6,720 nucleotides of DNA from Nitrospira sp. (GCA_015904075.1 JABMDH010000024.1:14840-21559); one strand, 5' to 3'; shown: positions 1 through 5,759, counted from the stretch's first letter. Made by a program: numbers and translations. The notes: a model not told the origin generated them from the letters alone.

Positions 1-12
1 CCTCCTCTTCGG

Positions 13-333
13 TCAGGCTGCAGTGTTGCGTTTGATTAGGTTGGCGAGATGGGCGAAGGGTGTGAAGGGGCGATCCGGTTCATGGTGTGATGAAGGGTCG
101 TTCGCTTCGCCGCCTGCCTGATTGCGTTGGTGTGCATTGTCATGACAATAGAGGCAGAGTAATTCCCAGTTGCGGCCGTCCTGGGGATTGTTGTCATGGT
201 TGTGGTCTTTGTGATGGACTGTGAGTTGGCTCAGTTTCTTGCCGTCAAATTCGCGCCCGCAGTGGGCACAAATCCAGGGAAATAGTTTCAACGCGCGCGC
301 TCGGTAGGACTGCTCGTGGTGTCTCCGTGCCAT
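13..333 (-). CDS. yajD: YajD family HNH nuclease
   Basis: This is a small HNH (beta-beta-alpha metal) endonuclease-like protein of 106 residues, close to the roughly 115 residues of E. coli YajD. Visible motifs are a zinc-knuckle pair C22-x2-C25, the catalytic HNH entry H40-H41 (in TVHHKDHNHDNNP), the conserved stretch NWELLCLYCHD with C60-x2-C63, and H64. The segment from YRARALKLFPW to CHD matches my recollection of YajD closely. I chose the ATG at 333 because GGAGG (339-343) sits 5 bases upstream; an in-frame ATG at 396 would add 21 residues without family resemblance. Family members are presumed DNA nucleases, but the cellular role is not established. It is a stand-alone gene downstream of the four-helix membrane protein, with its own candidate promoter at 372-401. 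Family assignment is confident; the physiological role is unknown. Confidence 0.93.
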   Translation of the reverse strand: MARRHHEQSYRARALKLFPWICAHCGREFDGKKLSQLTVHHKDHNHDNNPQDGRNWELLCLYCHDNAHQRNQAGGEANDPSSHHEPDRPFTPFAHLANLIKRNTAA

Positions 334-371
334 GCGAGCCTCCATGAGAAGGGTGACTCGTGACAGAAATA

Positions 372-401
372 AGTATAGCCCAAGTCGATGAATCATGCCA
401 C
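372..401 (-). promoter_or_regulatory. Candidate sigma70 promoter for yajD
   Basis: On the minus strand a TATACT -10 box (372-377, 5 of 6 consensus) is preceded, after an 18-base spacer, by GTGGCA (396-401, 4 of 6). The predicted transcript start near 365 would give a leader of about 30 bases containing the GGAGG ribosome binding site. The -10 is good and the -35 weak. Confidence 0.4.
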
Positions 402-522
402 GCGCTGGAAGTGGGCCGTGGCCGCTTCTTTATAGGAAGCAACGGGTTTTTAGTGCCATGACACAGCTGTTCAATTGAATGAAGAGGTGGCAGACGTCCA
501 CATGAGTTCACCGGAGCGTAAC

Positions 523-915
523 TCAGCGAGCGTCCCATCGGTACGCCGTTAGGAACGGCATGACAAGCAACACGCCAAGCGTTCCGATCGATGCCGATAT
601 CGATGTGGGATCCTGGCTTGCCAAGTATTCGGTGTAGGAGAGGCCGCGGATGGGAAGTACGACCATGAATTGTGCAACGAGCGCAAGACCGAGCGCCACA
701 AATCCTACCCGGAGTCGGACTCCTGGCAGGGGAGGCAAAGTAAGTCGGTCGATCGCCCATCGTGCGCCGATCATCGTGGCCAGAAGTACGGTAGGGATTT
801 CCAGTATCCCAGCCAACCGGTGACTGAAGTGTAGAGCAATCAATTCCAGCCGAATGTACTCCAGTGTAAATCCCGCTCCAAGCGCGACAAGAAAATAGAC
901 GGTACCGGCTTTCAT
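523..915 (-). CDS. Small four-helix inner-membrane protein, conserved hypothetical
   Basis: A 130-residue membrane protein of unknown function. Hydrophobic segments lie at roughly residues 4-23, 34-53, 68-90 and 104-123 (numbered from the ATG at 915), giving four predicted membrane helices with short loops. The beginning (MKAGTVYF...GAGFTLEYIR), the central GARWAID and the late RGLSYTEYLASQDP recall a small conserved membrane family seen in many Gram-negative bacteria, with no function known to me. That resemblance begins at the Met at 915, so I chose it; an in-frame ATG at 990 would add 25 hydrophilic residues and overlap the end of the rhodanese by 38 bases. Neither start has a strong ribosome binding site. 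It follows the broken rhodanese closely, so it probably shares that transcript. Confidence 0.75.
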   Translation of the reverse strand: MKAGTVYFLVALGAGFTLEYIRLELIALHFSHRLAGILEIPTVLLATMIGARWAIDRLTLPPLPGVRLRVGFVALGLALVAQFMVVLPIRGLSYTEYLASQDPTSISASIGTLGVLLVMPFLTAYRWDAR

Positions 916-952
916 CACCCGCACCGGTCCCTGAAGGGCGGGTTTGGAGTGG

Positions 953-1500
953 TCAATGACTATTGGCTCTCTCGGATCCCATCTGTTCATAGACGTGTTT
1001 CCCGCGCGTCAGCCAAATATTCCATGATTGTGAGTAGGCCTGTACGGTTTCTGTTTCGGTGCCATCGCCGGTCACTATAGGGTGTCCCGTATTGACCCAC
1101 ATACAGATGTCGTCATAGACATTGACCACATGGATATAGCCCTGCTGATGTAGTTTCTCCGCGACGCGTTCACTGCGGTATCCTGCCGAGCAATAGACCG
1201 CGACCATGGACTGTTTATTGATCCCAGCCATCGGCCTATATCAAAATCATCGTAGCCCACCCACGTAGCGCCTTCAATATGACTCACTTCAAATTCTTGA
1301 TGTGTACGGGCATCGAGTAGGTGAAAGTATTCTGATGCAATCCGATTGACCGACACTTCCGGCAGACTGTGCGACAGGAGGGTGGATAGGAACAGGTCAT
1401 GCGCCTTGTTACGCATGGGTAGCGGCGCCTGAAGGGTGCGGCCCTACAGGACGAGGAGCAAGGCAAGTACAATTGATCTAAGAATTACAAGATAGCGCAT
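953..1500 (-). pseudogene. Exported rhodanese-like protein, disrupted by an in-frame TAG and a one-base frameshift
   Basis: Three pieces read as one single-domain exported rhodanese. From an ATG at 1500 comes a signal-peptide-like stretch (MRYLVILRSIVLALLLVL), cut by TAG at 1444-1446. The same frame continues through LQAPLPMRN into the N-terminal half (HLLDARTHQEFEVSHIEGA, then VGYDDFDIGR). The protein then moves to the -1 frame near 1231-1240 and continues as AGINKQSMVAVYCSAGYRSE, containing the catalytic-loop cysteine (residue 104 of the reconstruction), then WVNTGHPIV and a C-terminal tail to TGA at 953. Total length (548 bases) is one base short of 183 codons, as expected from a single-base deletion. 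The start at 1500 has no clear ribosome binding site; an internal ATG at 1416 would skip the signal peptide and the TAG but not the frameshift. Rhodaneses transfer sulfane sulfur through the loop cysteine; exported single-domain forms are common and mostly uncharacterised. Sequencing error cannot be excluded. Confidence 0.82.
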
Positions 1501-1542
1501 GAGAATGAACTACAGGGGACAAGCTGCTCTCGTGTCTGCAGT

Positions 1543-1752
1543 TTATGATGAAGCGGCGACGTATTTGATCGTACATGTTCCAACGCCTCTGGTGATTGTC
1601 ACCAGACCGTGCCGGCTCAAGCGGGATACTTCGAGATGGAGTTCGTTCCAGCTGAACTCGGGATATCGGGTAACCAAGGCTTCGAAGTCACATTCAGGGG
1701 AACCTTTGAGAAAAGTGAGGATGCGTTCGGTGATGGGGGATTGCTGAGTCAT
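1543..1752 (-). CDS. Small winged-helix DNA-binding protein
   Basis: A 69-residue protein that looks like a minimal winged helix-turn-helix domain. Predicted helices lie at about residues 7-16 (ITERILTFLK), 23-30 (FEALVTRY) and a recognition-like helix at 35-48 (WNELHLEVSRLSRHG). The beta-hairpin wing follows at 51-65 (VTITRGVGTCTIKY). It has no room for a ligand domain, so if it is a regulator it responds through a partner or by abundance. The ATG at 1752 is supported by GGAAGGA (1758-1764) five bases upstream. A hairpin directly precedes that site. The stop is 42 bases before the signal-peptide start of the rhodanese remnant, so cotranscription is likely. Similar tiny winged-helix proteins are, to my knowledge, frequent in Nitrospira-like genomes, without assigned targets. 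The fold is inferred from the pattern of hydrophobic residues. Confidence 0.72.
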   Translation of the reverse strand: MTQQSPITERILTFLKGSPECDFEALVTRYPEFSWNELHLEVSRLSRHGLVTITRGVGTCTIKYVAASS

Positions 1753-1757
1753 GAGTG

Positions 1758-1782
1758 TCCTTCCGGCCGGTAGTAGTCGGCC
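1758..1782 (-). promoter_or_regulatory. Leader hairpin abutting the ribosome binding site of the winged-helix gene
   Basis: In the minus-strand transcript GGCCG (1782-1778) can pair with CGGCC (1769-1765) around an 8-base loop, and the Shine-Dalgarno GGAAGGA (1764-1758) begins at the very next base. The DNA also contains the perfect palindrome CCGGCCGG (1763-1770). The position could affect translation initiation, or the palindrome could be an operator for the encoded winged-helix protein. Both uses are inference; only the pairing is seen. Confidence 0.35.
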
Positions 1783-1857
1783 TATTGGTCGGGGAGTTCG
1801 GGGGAAGAGATCCGTATTCTACAGGAAGTCGCTCAAAACAACAGGGCCGGATCCTAT

Positions 1858-1918
1858 AAGGCCGCTACGTGCGTGAAGTGCTCATGTCGAAGGTCTGTGA
1901 ATGATGTGCAGCGGCCTT
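1858..1918. repeat. Inverted repeat downstream of the exporter gene
   Basis: Nine-base arms AAGGCCGCT (1858-1866) and AGCGGCCTT (1910-1918) are perfectly complementary across a 43-base spacer, just after the exporter stop at 1923. In the plus direction the right arm runs into TTTTCTTT; in the minus direction, the direction of the genes, no U-rich tail follows. The long loop makes it a poor intrinsic terminator. It may be a transcription boundary, a protein-binding site or chance. Confidence 0.35.
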
Positions 1919-1922
1919 TTCT

Positions 1923-2519
1923 TTACGAGTATGCAGAAACGAAGATCACGATTGCGAATCCGGCGAGCAGGAATGCTTCCCCGCGATACACCCACCCTAG
2001 ACGTATCCGCTGCGCAGCGTTGGAGTGAATCAGGGTCCCTGCTGCGATCCAGCCGGAGGCGACTCCGGTGCAGATGCCAGAAAACCCAGCCAAGTAGGGG
2101 AGCAGCTCGCTGGGCCCTGCATGAGGAGTAGGAAAGATGCCGAAGGCGAAGATCAAGTTCTTGGGATTCATCAAGGTGGTGAAAAAGACGCGGCGAACGG
2201 TGATCGGATGAGCATCCTGGAGGTCCTGTCCTCCCGATCGCCACAGTTTGATGGCCAGATGTATGAGATAGATGCTGCAGGCTACGCGGAGCAGTTGGGG
2301 CACTGCGGGATACGTTCTCGTTATTGGTTCCAGCACCAACACTAATGACGATATCGAAATGAGATAGGCCCCTACTTCGGCAAGAATGAGGCTTAGACTT
2401 GCCCGGAATCCACGCGACATTCCCGATACGAAGAGGAGCGAGTTCGTCGGTCCTGGAATGGCCAGGACGCCGAGGACTTCAAGAACAAACAGGGCGTGAG
2501 TCGTTTCGATGACAGGCAT
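1923..2519 (-). CDS. LysE/RhtB family exporter
   Basis: An integral inner-membrane protein of 198 residues, normal for the LysE/RhtB superfamily that exports amino acids and similar small metabolites. Diagnostic features are the N-terminal hydrophobic helix ending in IPGPTNSLL (residues 21-29), followed by GMSRGFRASL, the central LIHLAIKLWRSG (85-96), and the NPKNLIFAFGIFP motif (118-130). About six hydrophobic segments fit the family. The substrate cannot be read from sequence. I chose the ATG at 2519 because it puts PGP about 20 residues from the start, as usual. A TTG at 2555 is in frame, adds 12 residues, and overlaps the TGA of the upstream SnoaL-like reading frame (shared TTGA), which would allow coupled translation. 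Neither start has a strong ribosome binding site. No damage is visible in this gene, unlike its two broken neighbours. Confidence 0.9.
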   Translation of the reverse strand: MPVIETTHALFVLEVLGVLAIPGPTNSLLFVSGMSRGFRASLSLILAEVGAYLISISSLVLVLEPITRTYPAVPQLLRVACSIYLIHLAIKLWRSGGQDLQDAHPITVRRVFFTTLMNPKNLIFAFGIFPTPHAGPSELLPYLAGFSGICTGVASGWIAAGTLIHSNAAQRIRLGWVYRGEAFLLAGFAIVIFVSAYS

Positions 2520-2551
2520 GAGCAGGTACGTATCTGAATAAGGCGGAAGAG

Positions 2552-2845
2552 TCAACGAGGCAATTTCTTCCAGTGATAGGTGCCGCCGTGTCCGCGTGGA
2601 GGGCTATTAGTGTGAGTGCTGATCCTGGAATGCCACCATATCCCATGAGCTTGGGTGCCGTCCTCTGTGGGAAGGACTTCAAGCCCTTCTTCGCGGTCAT
2701 TGCCGGGCTGTTGCCATGTGCCTTGCCATAGATAGTCGGCGATCGTAACGGTGGTGAAGTAACCGATGTGCTGTGTGTAGGGGCCATTCCCGTGCGTGTT
2801 CAGCGTTGCCTTGTCGCGTTTGGTATCCTCAACTTCGAGGAGGTC
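2552..2845 (-). pseudogene. Detached C-terminal domain of the SnoaL-like protein (in frame after TGA)
   Basis: Directly after the TGA that ends the SnoaL-like gene, the same frame stays open for 97 codons to a TGA at 2552-2554. It has no ATG or GTG start. The translation looks like genuine protein: DLLEVEDTKRDKATLNTHG, then NGPYTQHIGYFTTVTIADY, LWQGTWQQPGNDREEGLEV, HGIWWHSR and a final GGTYHWKKLPR. It is rich in W, Y, G and T in a pattern suggesting a small beta-sheet domain. Read through the stop, the junction becomes GE-x-DLLEVED, where tryptophan (TGG to TGA, one base) fits naturally. The reconstructed protein would be 285 residues. I vaguely recall similar C-terminal domains behind SnoaL-like domains, but cannot verify that. 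As the sequence stands this segment is not expected to be translated except by readthrough. Confidence 0.65.
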
Positions 2846-3409
2846 TCACTCTCCGCGGACATTCGGCGGAGTGGATGTCTCAACTCCGTTGGTTGGACGG
2901 TGTGATACCGCAGCTGGAGGTTGGGCAAGTGGACCACCCAGCTGAGCAGAGCGAAACGATTCGTGCCACGACAACAATTGCCATCGGCCATCACGACGTT
3001 CGAGTACACCGGTTTCCCTCATAGGGAGAACAGTTCGCGTGAGTGCAGTCCCGTCCGTGACATAACGGATGTAGTCGAGCTCCATCGCGTACCAAGCTAG
3101 ATCGCCTTTCGTCCAGACGGTGAGTGTACGGATTGGAATATCGAGCTTCTGCGCGTTAGCGAATTCGTCACGGATTCCCTGTTCAAGTTCAGGCCATCCG
3201 ATGTATTTCCGCCCCGCAACCCCGTAACTGATGATATCGGCGTTGTGGGCCATCAGGCTGGAAAGGGTCGGAAGATCCTTTTCGGCGTTGGCGCGCACCA
3301 GCTGGCGGATAGCCGATTCCGGATCGGATGATTCGGATGCGACCGCAGTTGTAGCCGAGCCGGTAAACAGTATCAGGCTCCAACATGTGATAAGTCCAAG
3401 ACGGATCAT
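2846..3409 (-). CDS. Exported SnoaL/NTF2-like (DUF4440-type) protein, probably truncated by TGA
   Basis: A 187-residue product. Residues 1-25 form a signal peptide (MIRLGLITCWSLILFTGSAT, probable cleavage after AVASE or VA-S). Residues 29-153 form an NTF2/SnoaL-like cone fold: the opening helix DPESAIRQLVRANAEKDL, the core strand NADIISYG, WPELEQGIRDEF, and the closing strands VLERRDGRWQLLSWHESFR. Such domains are small binding or enzyme pockets, and the ligand here is unknown. Residues 154-187 are a proline-rich linker that normally would lead into another domain, and it stops abruptly at TGA 2846-2848. The same frame continues with a domain-like sequence to 2552. The ATG at 3409 is supported by AGAGGA (3418-3423), 8 bases upstream; an upstream in-frame GTG at 3436 is less likely. 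A TTGACA promoter lies at 3466-3492. The fold call is confident. Whether the truncated protein is functional is open. Confidence 0.85.
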   Translation of the reverse strand: MIRLGLITCWSLILFTGSATTAVASESSDPESAIRQLVRANAEKDLPTLSSLMAHNADIISYGVAGRKYIGWPELEQGIRDEFANAQKLDIPIRTLTVWTKGDLAWYAMELDYIRYVTDGTALTRTVLPMRETGVLERRDGRWQLLSWHESFRSAQLGGPLAQPPAAVSHRPTNGVETSTPPNVRGE

Positions 3410-3465
3410 GAAGGACTTCCTCTGAGTGACAAACACATATCAAAAACGGAAAAAGCAGTAGGGAA

Positions 3466-3492
3466 ATTACAGGGCTTCGTGAACGGTGTCAA
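3466..3492 (-). promoter_or_regulatory. Candidate sigma70 promoter for the SnoaL-like gene
   Basis: On the minus strand a perfect TTGACA (3487-3492) is followed after 15 bases by TGTAAT (3466-3471, 5 of 6 consensus). The spacer is shorter than the preferred 17, which lowers confidence. A transcript starting near 3459 would have a leader of about 50 bases before the ATG at 3409. Confidence 0.45.
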
Positions 3493-3613
3493 TTGATTGG
3501 AGGAGGGGAATAGGCTGGAGGGCGTGGTGGAGCTTGGAGATGGTTTTGGCTATCGGTGTGGCGGTGTGTTTCAAGGATACGATGTCCGGGGAATTTTATA
3601 CGAGGGTGCATCC

Positions 3614-3985
3614 TTAAGCTGACACGTTTGACTGGTTGGGTTGGCTGGGGTGCATCGTCAGACGATGGATGAGCGCCTTGCGCAAGGTATGATTGAGCCG
3701 TTGCCGAGAACCTAGCGCGAGGTGCTGAAATTCCACGCCAAACTGACAGTCGTCTACCCATTTGATCGTGCCACTCTCAATGGACAGTGCCTGCGTCCGA
3801 TCCGGCAGGAGGATACTGACACGTACCTCAGCACCTATGAGGGGGCTGCGATCGCACTGGACCGTGCATCCGCTGAACGAGAGATTGGTGACAAGTCCCT
3901 CTCCTACGCCAGCCGCCCACCCGAAGATGATCGGGTACTGCATTGCATATCGTGGATAGATCCGATGATAAGACCGGTATGCCAT
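3614..3985 (-). CDS. PilZ domain protein (c-di-GMP receptor)
   Basis: A 123-residue single-domain PilZ protein, presumed cytoplasmic. Both signature elements for c-di-GMP binding are present: RxxxR as RIYPR (R8 and R12), and the [D/N]xSxxG motif as NLSFSG (N34, S36, G39). The beta-barrel strands follow with VRVSILLPD, SIESGTIKWV and FGVEFQHL, then a C-terminal helix (SRQRLNHTLRKALIHRL). I chose the second of two adjacent ATGs (3985) because GGAGG (3991-3995) is 5 bases from it but only 2 from the ATG at 3988. PilZ receptors bind c-di-GMP and change partner activity in motility, secretion or exopolysaccharide control. No effector domain is fused here and no cyclase or phosphodiesterase is nearby, so the target is unknown. 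The gene looks intact and follows the hairpin at 4068-4091. Confidence 0.93.
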   Translation of the reverse strand: MAYRSYHRIYPRYAMQYPIIFGWAAGVGEGLVTNLSFSGCTVQCDRSPLIGAEVRVSILLPDRTQALSIESGTIKWVDDCQFGVEFQHLALGSRQRLNHTLRKALIHRLTMHPSQPNQSNVSA

Positions 3986-4067
3986 CATATCCTCCGTATC
4001 ATCGGATTCTATAGATTCTGGAGCCGGCGCGCTATCCTACCTTAGGAGGGAAGGGAGAGCCATGCGT

Positions 4068-4091
4068 GGGGCGCCTCATCCAAGGCGCCCC
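4068..4091 (-). terminator. Strong GC hairpin after the duplicated exported-protein gene
   Basis: GGGGCGCCT (4068-4076) and AGGCGCCCC (4083-4091) form a perfect 9-bp stem with a 6-base loop. It lies 39 bases beyond the stop of the gene ending at 4130 and before the PilZ start. No U-run follows in the minus direction; in the plus direction the tail is CATCTTCTTC. It probably terminates or stabilises the upstream transcript, without being a textbook intrinsic terminator. Confidence 0.5.
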
Positions 4092-4129
4092 CATCTTCTT
4101 CCTAACGCTGAGCCGCGGACATTGAAAGA

Positions 4130-5053
4130 CTATGGCCTTGGTGGCGGTGTGGGATTGACCTTGCCGATTCCCAGGTCTTCTTTCGAGATGTCGAACGACA
4201 TTCGATACTGGACCGCAACGTATTTCTGAACCAATCCATCCCGGTCCAAGGGCTGATCCTGCTCAAAGTAGACGGCCACTTCTGACGTTCGCCACCGCAC
4301 TGCCAGTCCGACAATCCAATCCAGTTCAGTTGGGCTGACCTGGTTATTGGCTTGCTGGTCTGTGAACATGTTGACGTCGCCGTAGAGGACGACTTTATTC
4401 CTGTAGAGATCGAAGTCGGCGTGGGCAACATAGCGAAAGAGCGCGCGTCCGGTATTATCCGGTCTGGCGAAGTAATTACGATTATGAAAGAGCCAGCCGG
4501 CTCCAGCGTAGGCAGTGAGGTTCTGGTTCGGTAGGAGTCGCCGCCATGCGGGGAAGTCTTGCACCGCCTGGAATTTGGCTGTGACGAGCCCATCGGCATA
4601 GGCCTGCGCCAGGCCTTTCCGGTCAATCGGCGTATCCCGCTCATATTGCAACCGCCAACTCAAATGTCCCACCACCCCGGTCAGGGCATAGGTACCGTCC
4701 CATTCGCTTAACTCGATCCATCCATTCGTCCGATCGGAAAAGAAATTCTGATCGGTATAAAACGTCAGGTATTGCTTGTAGAGATCGGTTTCCAAATGGA
4801 GCATGTGGCGCAGACCCACGAGGCCGGTATTGTCAGGCCTGGCGGCAAACGACGGATTATGGGCAAAGACGCCGGTCAGAAAATAGCCGGTAAAGAGACT
4901 TTCCTCAGCCTCCCGCCCGGTTGCATTGGTATTCTCAAGTGAGGGAAGAGGGCGTCCGTATTTTTCCAGTGCCTGCGCTTGGCAGGGCCAGATACAAAAG
5001 ACGGCGAGAACTATCCCCGGAATAATGGATCTGCTGTAGCGCGGTGTCGCCAT
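4130..5053 (-). CDS. Exported protein with two tandem repeat units, possible outer-membrane barrel
   Basis: A 307-residue secreted protein of no family I can name. Residues 1-28 are a classic signal peptide (basic start, hydrophobic IIPGIVLAVFCIW, cleavage after AQA). The mature part contains two diverged copies of one unit: A at about 55-161 and B at about 179-287. Anchors aligned at an offset near 125 are FAARPDNTG with YFARPDNTG, DLYKQ with DLYRN, DQNFFSD with DVNMFTD, and ERDTPIDRKGLAQAY with EQDQPLDRDGLVQKY. Many alternating-hydrophobicity strands with aromatic residues suggest a beta-barrel, and the protein probably sits in the outer membrane or periplasm. The tail is proline-rich (PTPPPRP). 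I chose the ATG at 5053 because the signal peptide begins there; an in-frame ATG at 5098 would add 15 residues. Neither has a clear ribosome binding site. The duplication is seen directly, and the barrel and location are inferred. Confidence 0.82.
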   Translation of the reverse strand: MATPRYSRSIIPGIVLAVFCIWPCQAQALEKYGRPLPSLENTNATGREAEESLFTGYFLTGVFAHNPSFAARPDNTGLVGLRHMLHLETDLYKQYLTFYTDQNFFSDRTNGWIELSEWDGTYALTGVVGHLSWRLQYERDTPIDRKGLAQAYADGLVTAKFQAVQDFPAWRRLLPNQNLTAYAGAGWLFHNRNYFARPDNTGRALFRYVAHADFDLYRNKVVLYGDVNMFTDQQANNQVSPTELDWIVGLAVRWRTSEVAVYFEQDQPLDRDGLVQKYVAVQYRMSFDISKEDLGIGKVNPTPPPRP

Positions 5054-5309
5054 AGCAGCTAGGAGTATCACGATTTTCCATGATCGGCCAGTTGGCATAA
5101 TGAAAAGTGGCGGCCTGGTCCAATGGTGCTACCGTCCGCAGGATTCAAAATCTCTTCGCAGTCGTTCGAGGCACCGAAGGGGGGACTCGAAGCAGTAATC
5201 GGCACCGACGCCACGGGCATTCTTCAGAATAACCGTGGTCTAGCACCCATGGCGGATTGTCGCGCGGCTGCCGCTGCTGACTGGCTGCAATTCTTCTTGA
5301 TAGATGGGA

Positions 5310-5750
5310 TCAGCCTACGAGATCAGGGTCTAAGCGGTTCAGCGGTTTCACGGAGAGGGCTTTGATCTCGTTGTAGACGATGACCCGGCCGACTTGGCGT
5401 AGACGGCTGAATACCCCTTCGACAATGACAAAATCGCCTTCGCGGACTTCCAGTTGGCCAAGACTGATGACTTTCAATGTGCCGGCTTGGTCTTGCAACA
5501 GAAATCCATAGGCCGGTTGTCCCTGCCGGTTTGTAGCCAGCTGCACGTTCGTAACCTTTCCGGCGACAACCACATCTTGATGGTCATATTGCTCCGGATG
5601 CGCCAACAACTCCGCAATCTCGGTCAGGCTGGAAGCATTGGCCGATGTTTCCAGAGAGAACAATGCGGAAAATCCTGTGATGAGCAGGGCGAGAAGAGGG
5701 ATGGCAAATAGGAGCAGAGAATGTCGGATCGCAGGAGGTGGTATCAGCAT
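5310..5750 (-). CDS. Exported OB-fold protein
   Basis: A 146-residue protein with an N-terminal hydrophobic segment (residues 11-31, SLLLFAIPLLALLITGFSAL) that is a signal peptide (possible cleavage after SANA) or a membrane anchor. Residues 58-135 look like an OB-fold of the tRNA_anti-like type: DVVVAGKVTNVQL, a GFLLQDQAGTLKV strand pair, EGDFVIVEGVFSRL, and VIVYNEIKALSV. Just before it, EIAELLAHPEQYDHQDV is the usual lead-in of this domain class. Exported OB-folds can bind oligosaccharides, metals, haem or nucleic acid, and nothing here tells which. The ATG at 5750 is the only sensible start. It has no Shine-Dalgarno, and a near-consensus promoter places the transcript start only a few bases before it. 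Its own promoter lies in the 48-base gap after the upstream gene, so it need not depend on that operon. Confidence 0.82.
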   Translation of the reverse strand: MLIPPPAIRHSLLLFAIPLLALLITGFSALFSLETSANASSLTEIAELLAHPEQYDHQDVVVAGKVTNVQLATNRQGQPAYGFLLQDQAGTLKVISLGQLEVREGDFVIVEGVFSRLRQVGRVIVYNEIKALSVKPLNRLDPDLVG

Positions 5751-5759
5751 CGTGGTCGA

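Noticed and set aside
13..333. HNH protein as part of a restriction, intein or phage-defence system
   Set aside because: It matches the stand-alone YajD type, and no methyltransferase, helicase or phage gene is nearby.
470..479. Palindrome TTCAATTGAA, with related TCAATTGA at 3489-3496
   Set aside because: Short AT-rich palindromes of this size are expected by chance, and the two copies have no shared context.
1225..1243. Programmed -1 frameshifting in the rhodanese
   Set aside because: No slippery heptamer or following pseudoknot is visible in the only stretch where the shift could occur, and the same gene also carries a TAG.
1499..1747. Plus-strand frames of 60-107 codons at several places (for example here, 1901-2131, 3722-4045, 5123-5365, 5638-5901)
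   Set aside because: Each lies opposite a well-supported minus-strand gene or lacks family-like sequence and a plausible ribosome site.
2479..2787. 102-residue minus-strand reading frame starting MAPTHSTSVT
   Set aside because: It overlaps the exporter start and the SnoaL C-terminal frame, has low-complexity shadow composition, and the alternative frame gives much more protein-like sequence.
2846..2848. TGA as selenocysteine or as reassigned tryptophan
   Set aside because: No convincing SECIS-like hairpin follows the codon, the position suits tryptophan rather than a redox residue, and several other genes here (stops at 13, 523, 953 and 5310) clearly use TGA to terminate.
5112..5180. tRNA-like look on the plus strand (GGTCCAATGGT ... 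CGTTCGAGG)
   Set aside because: No cloverleaf can be closed: acceptor arms do not pair and the T-arm does not match the consensus. The short TTCGAG/CTCGAA pairing alone is not enough.
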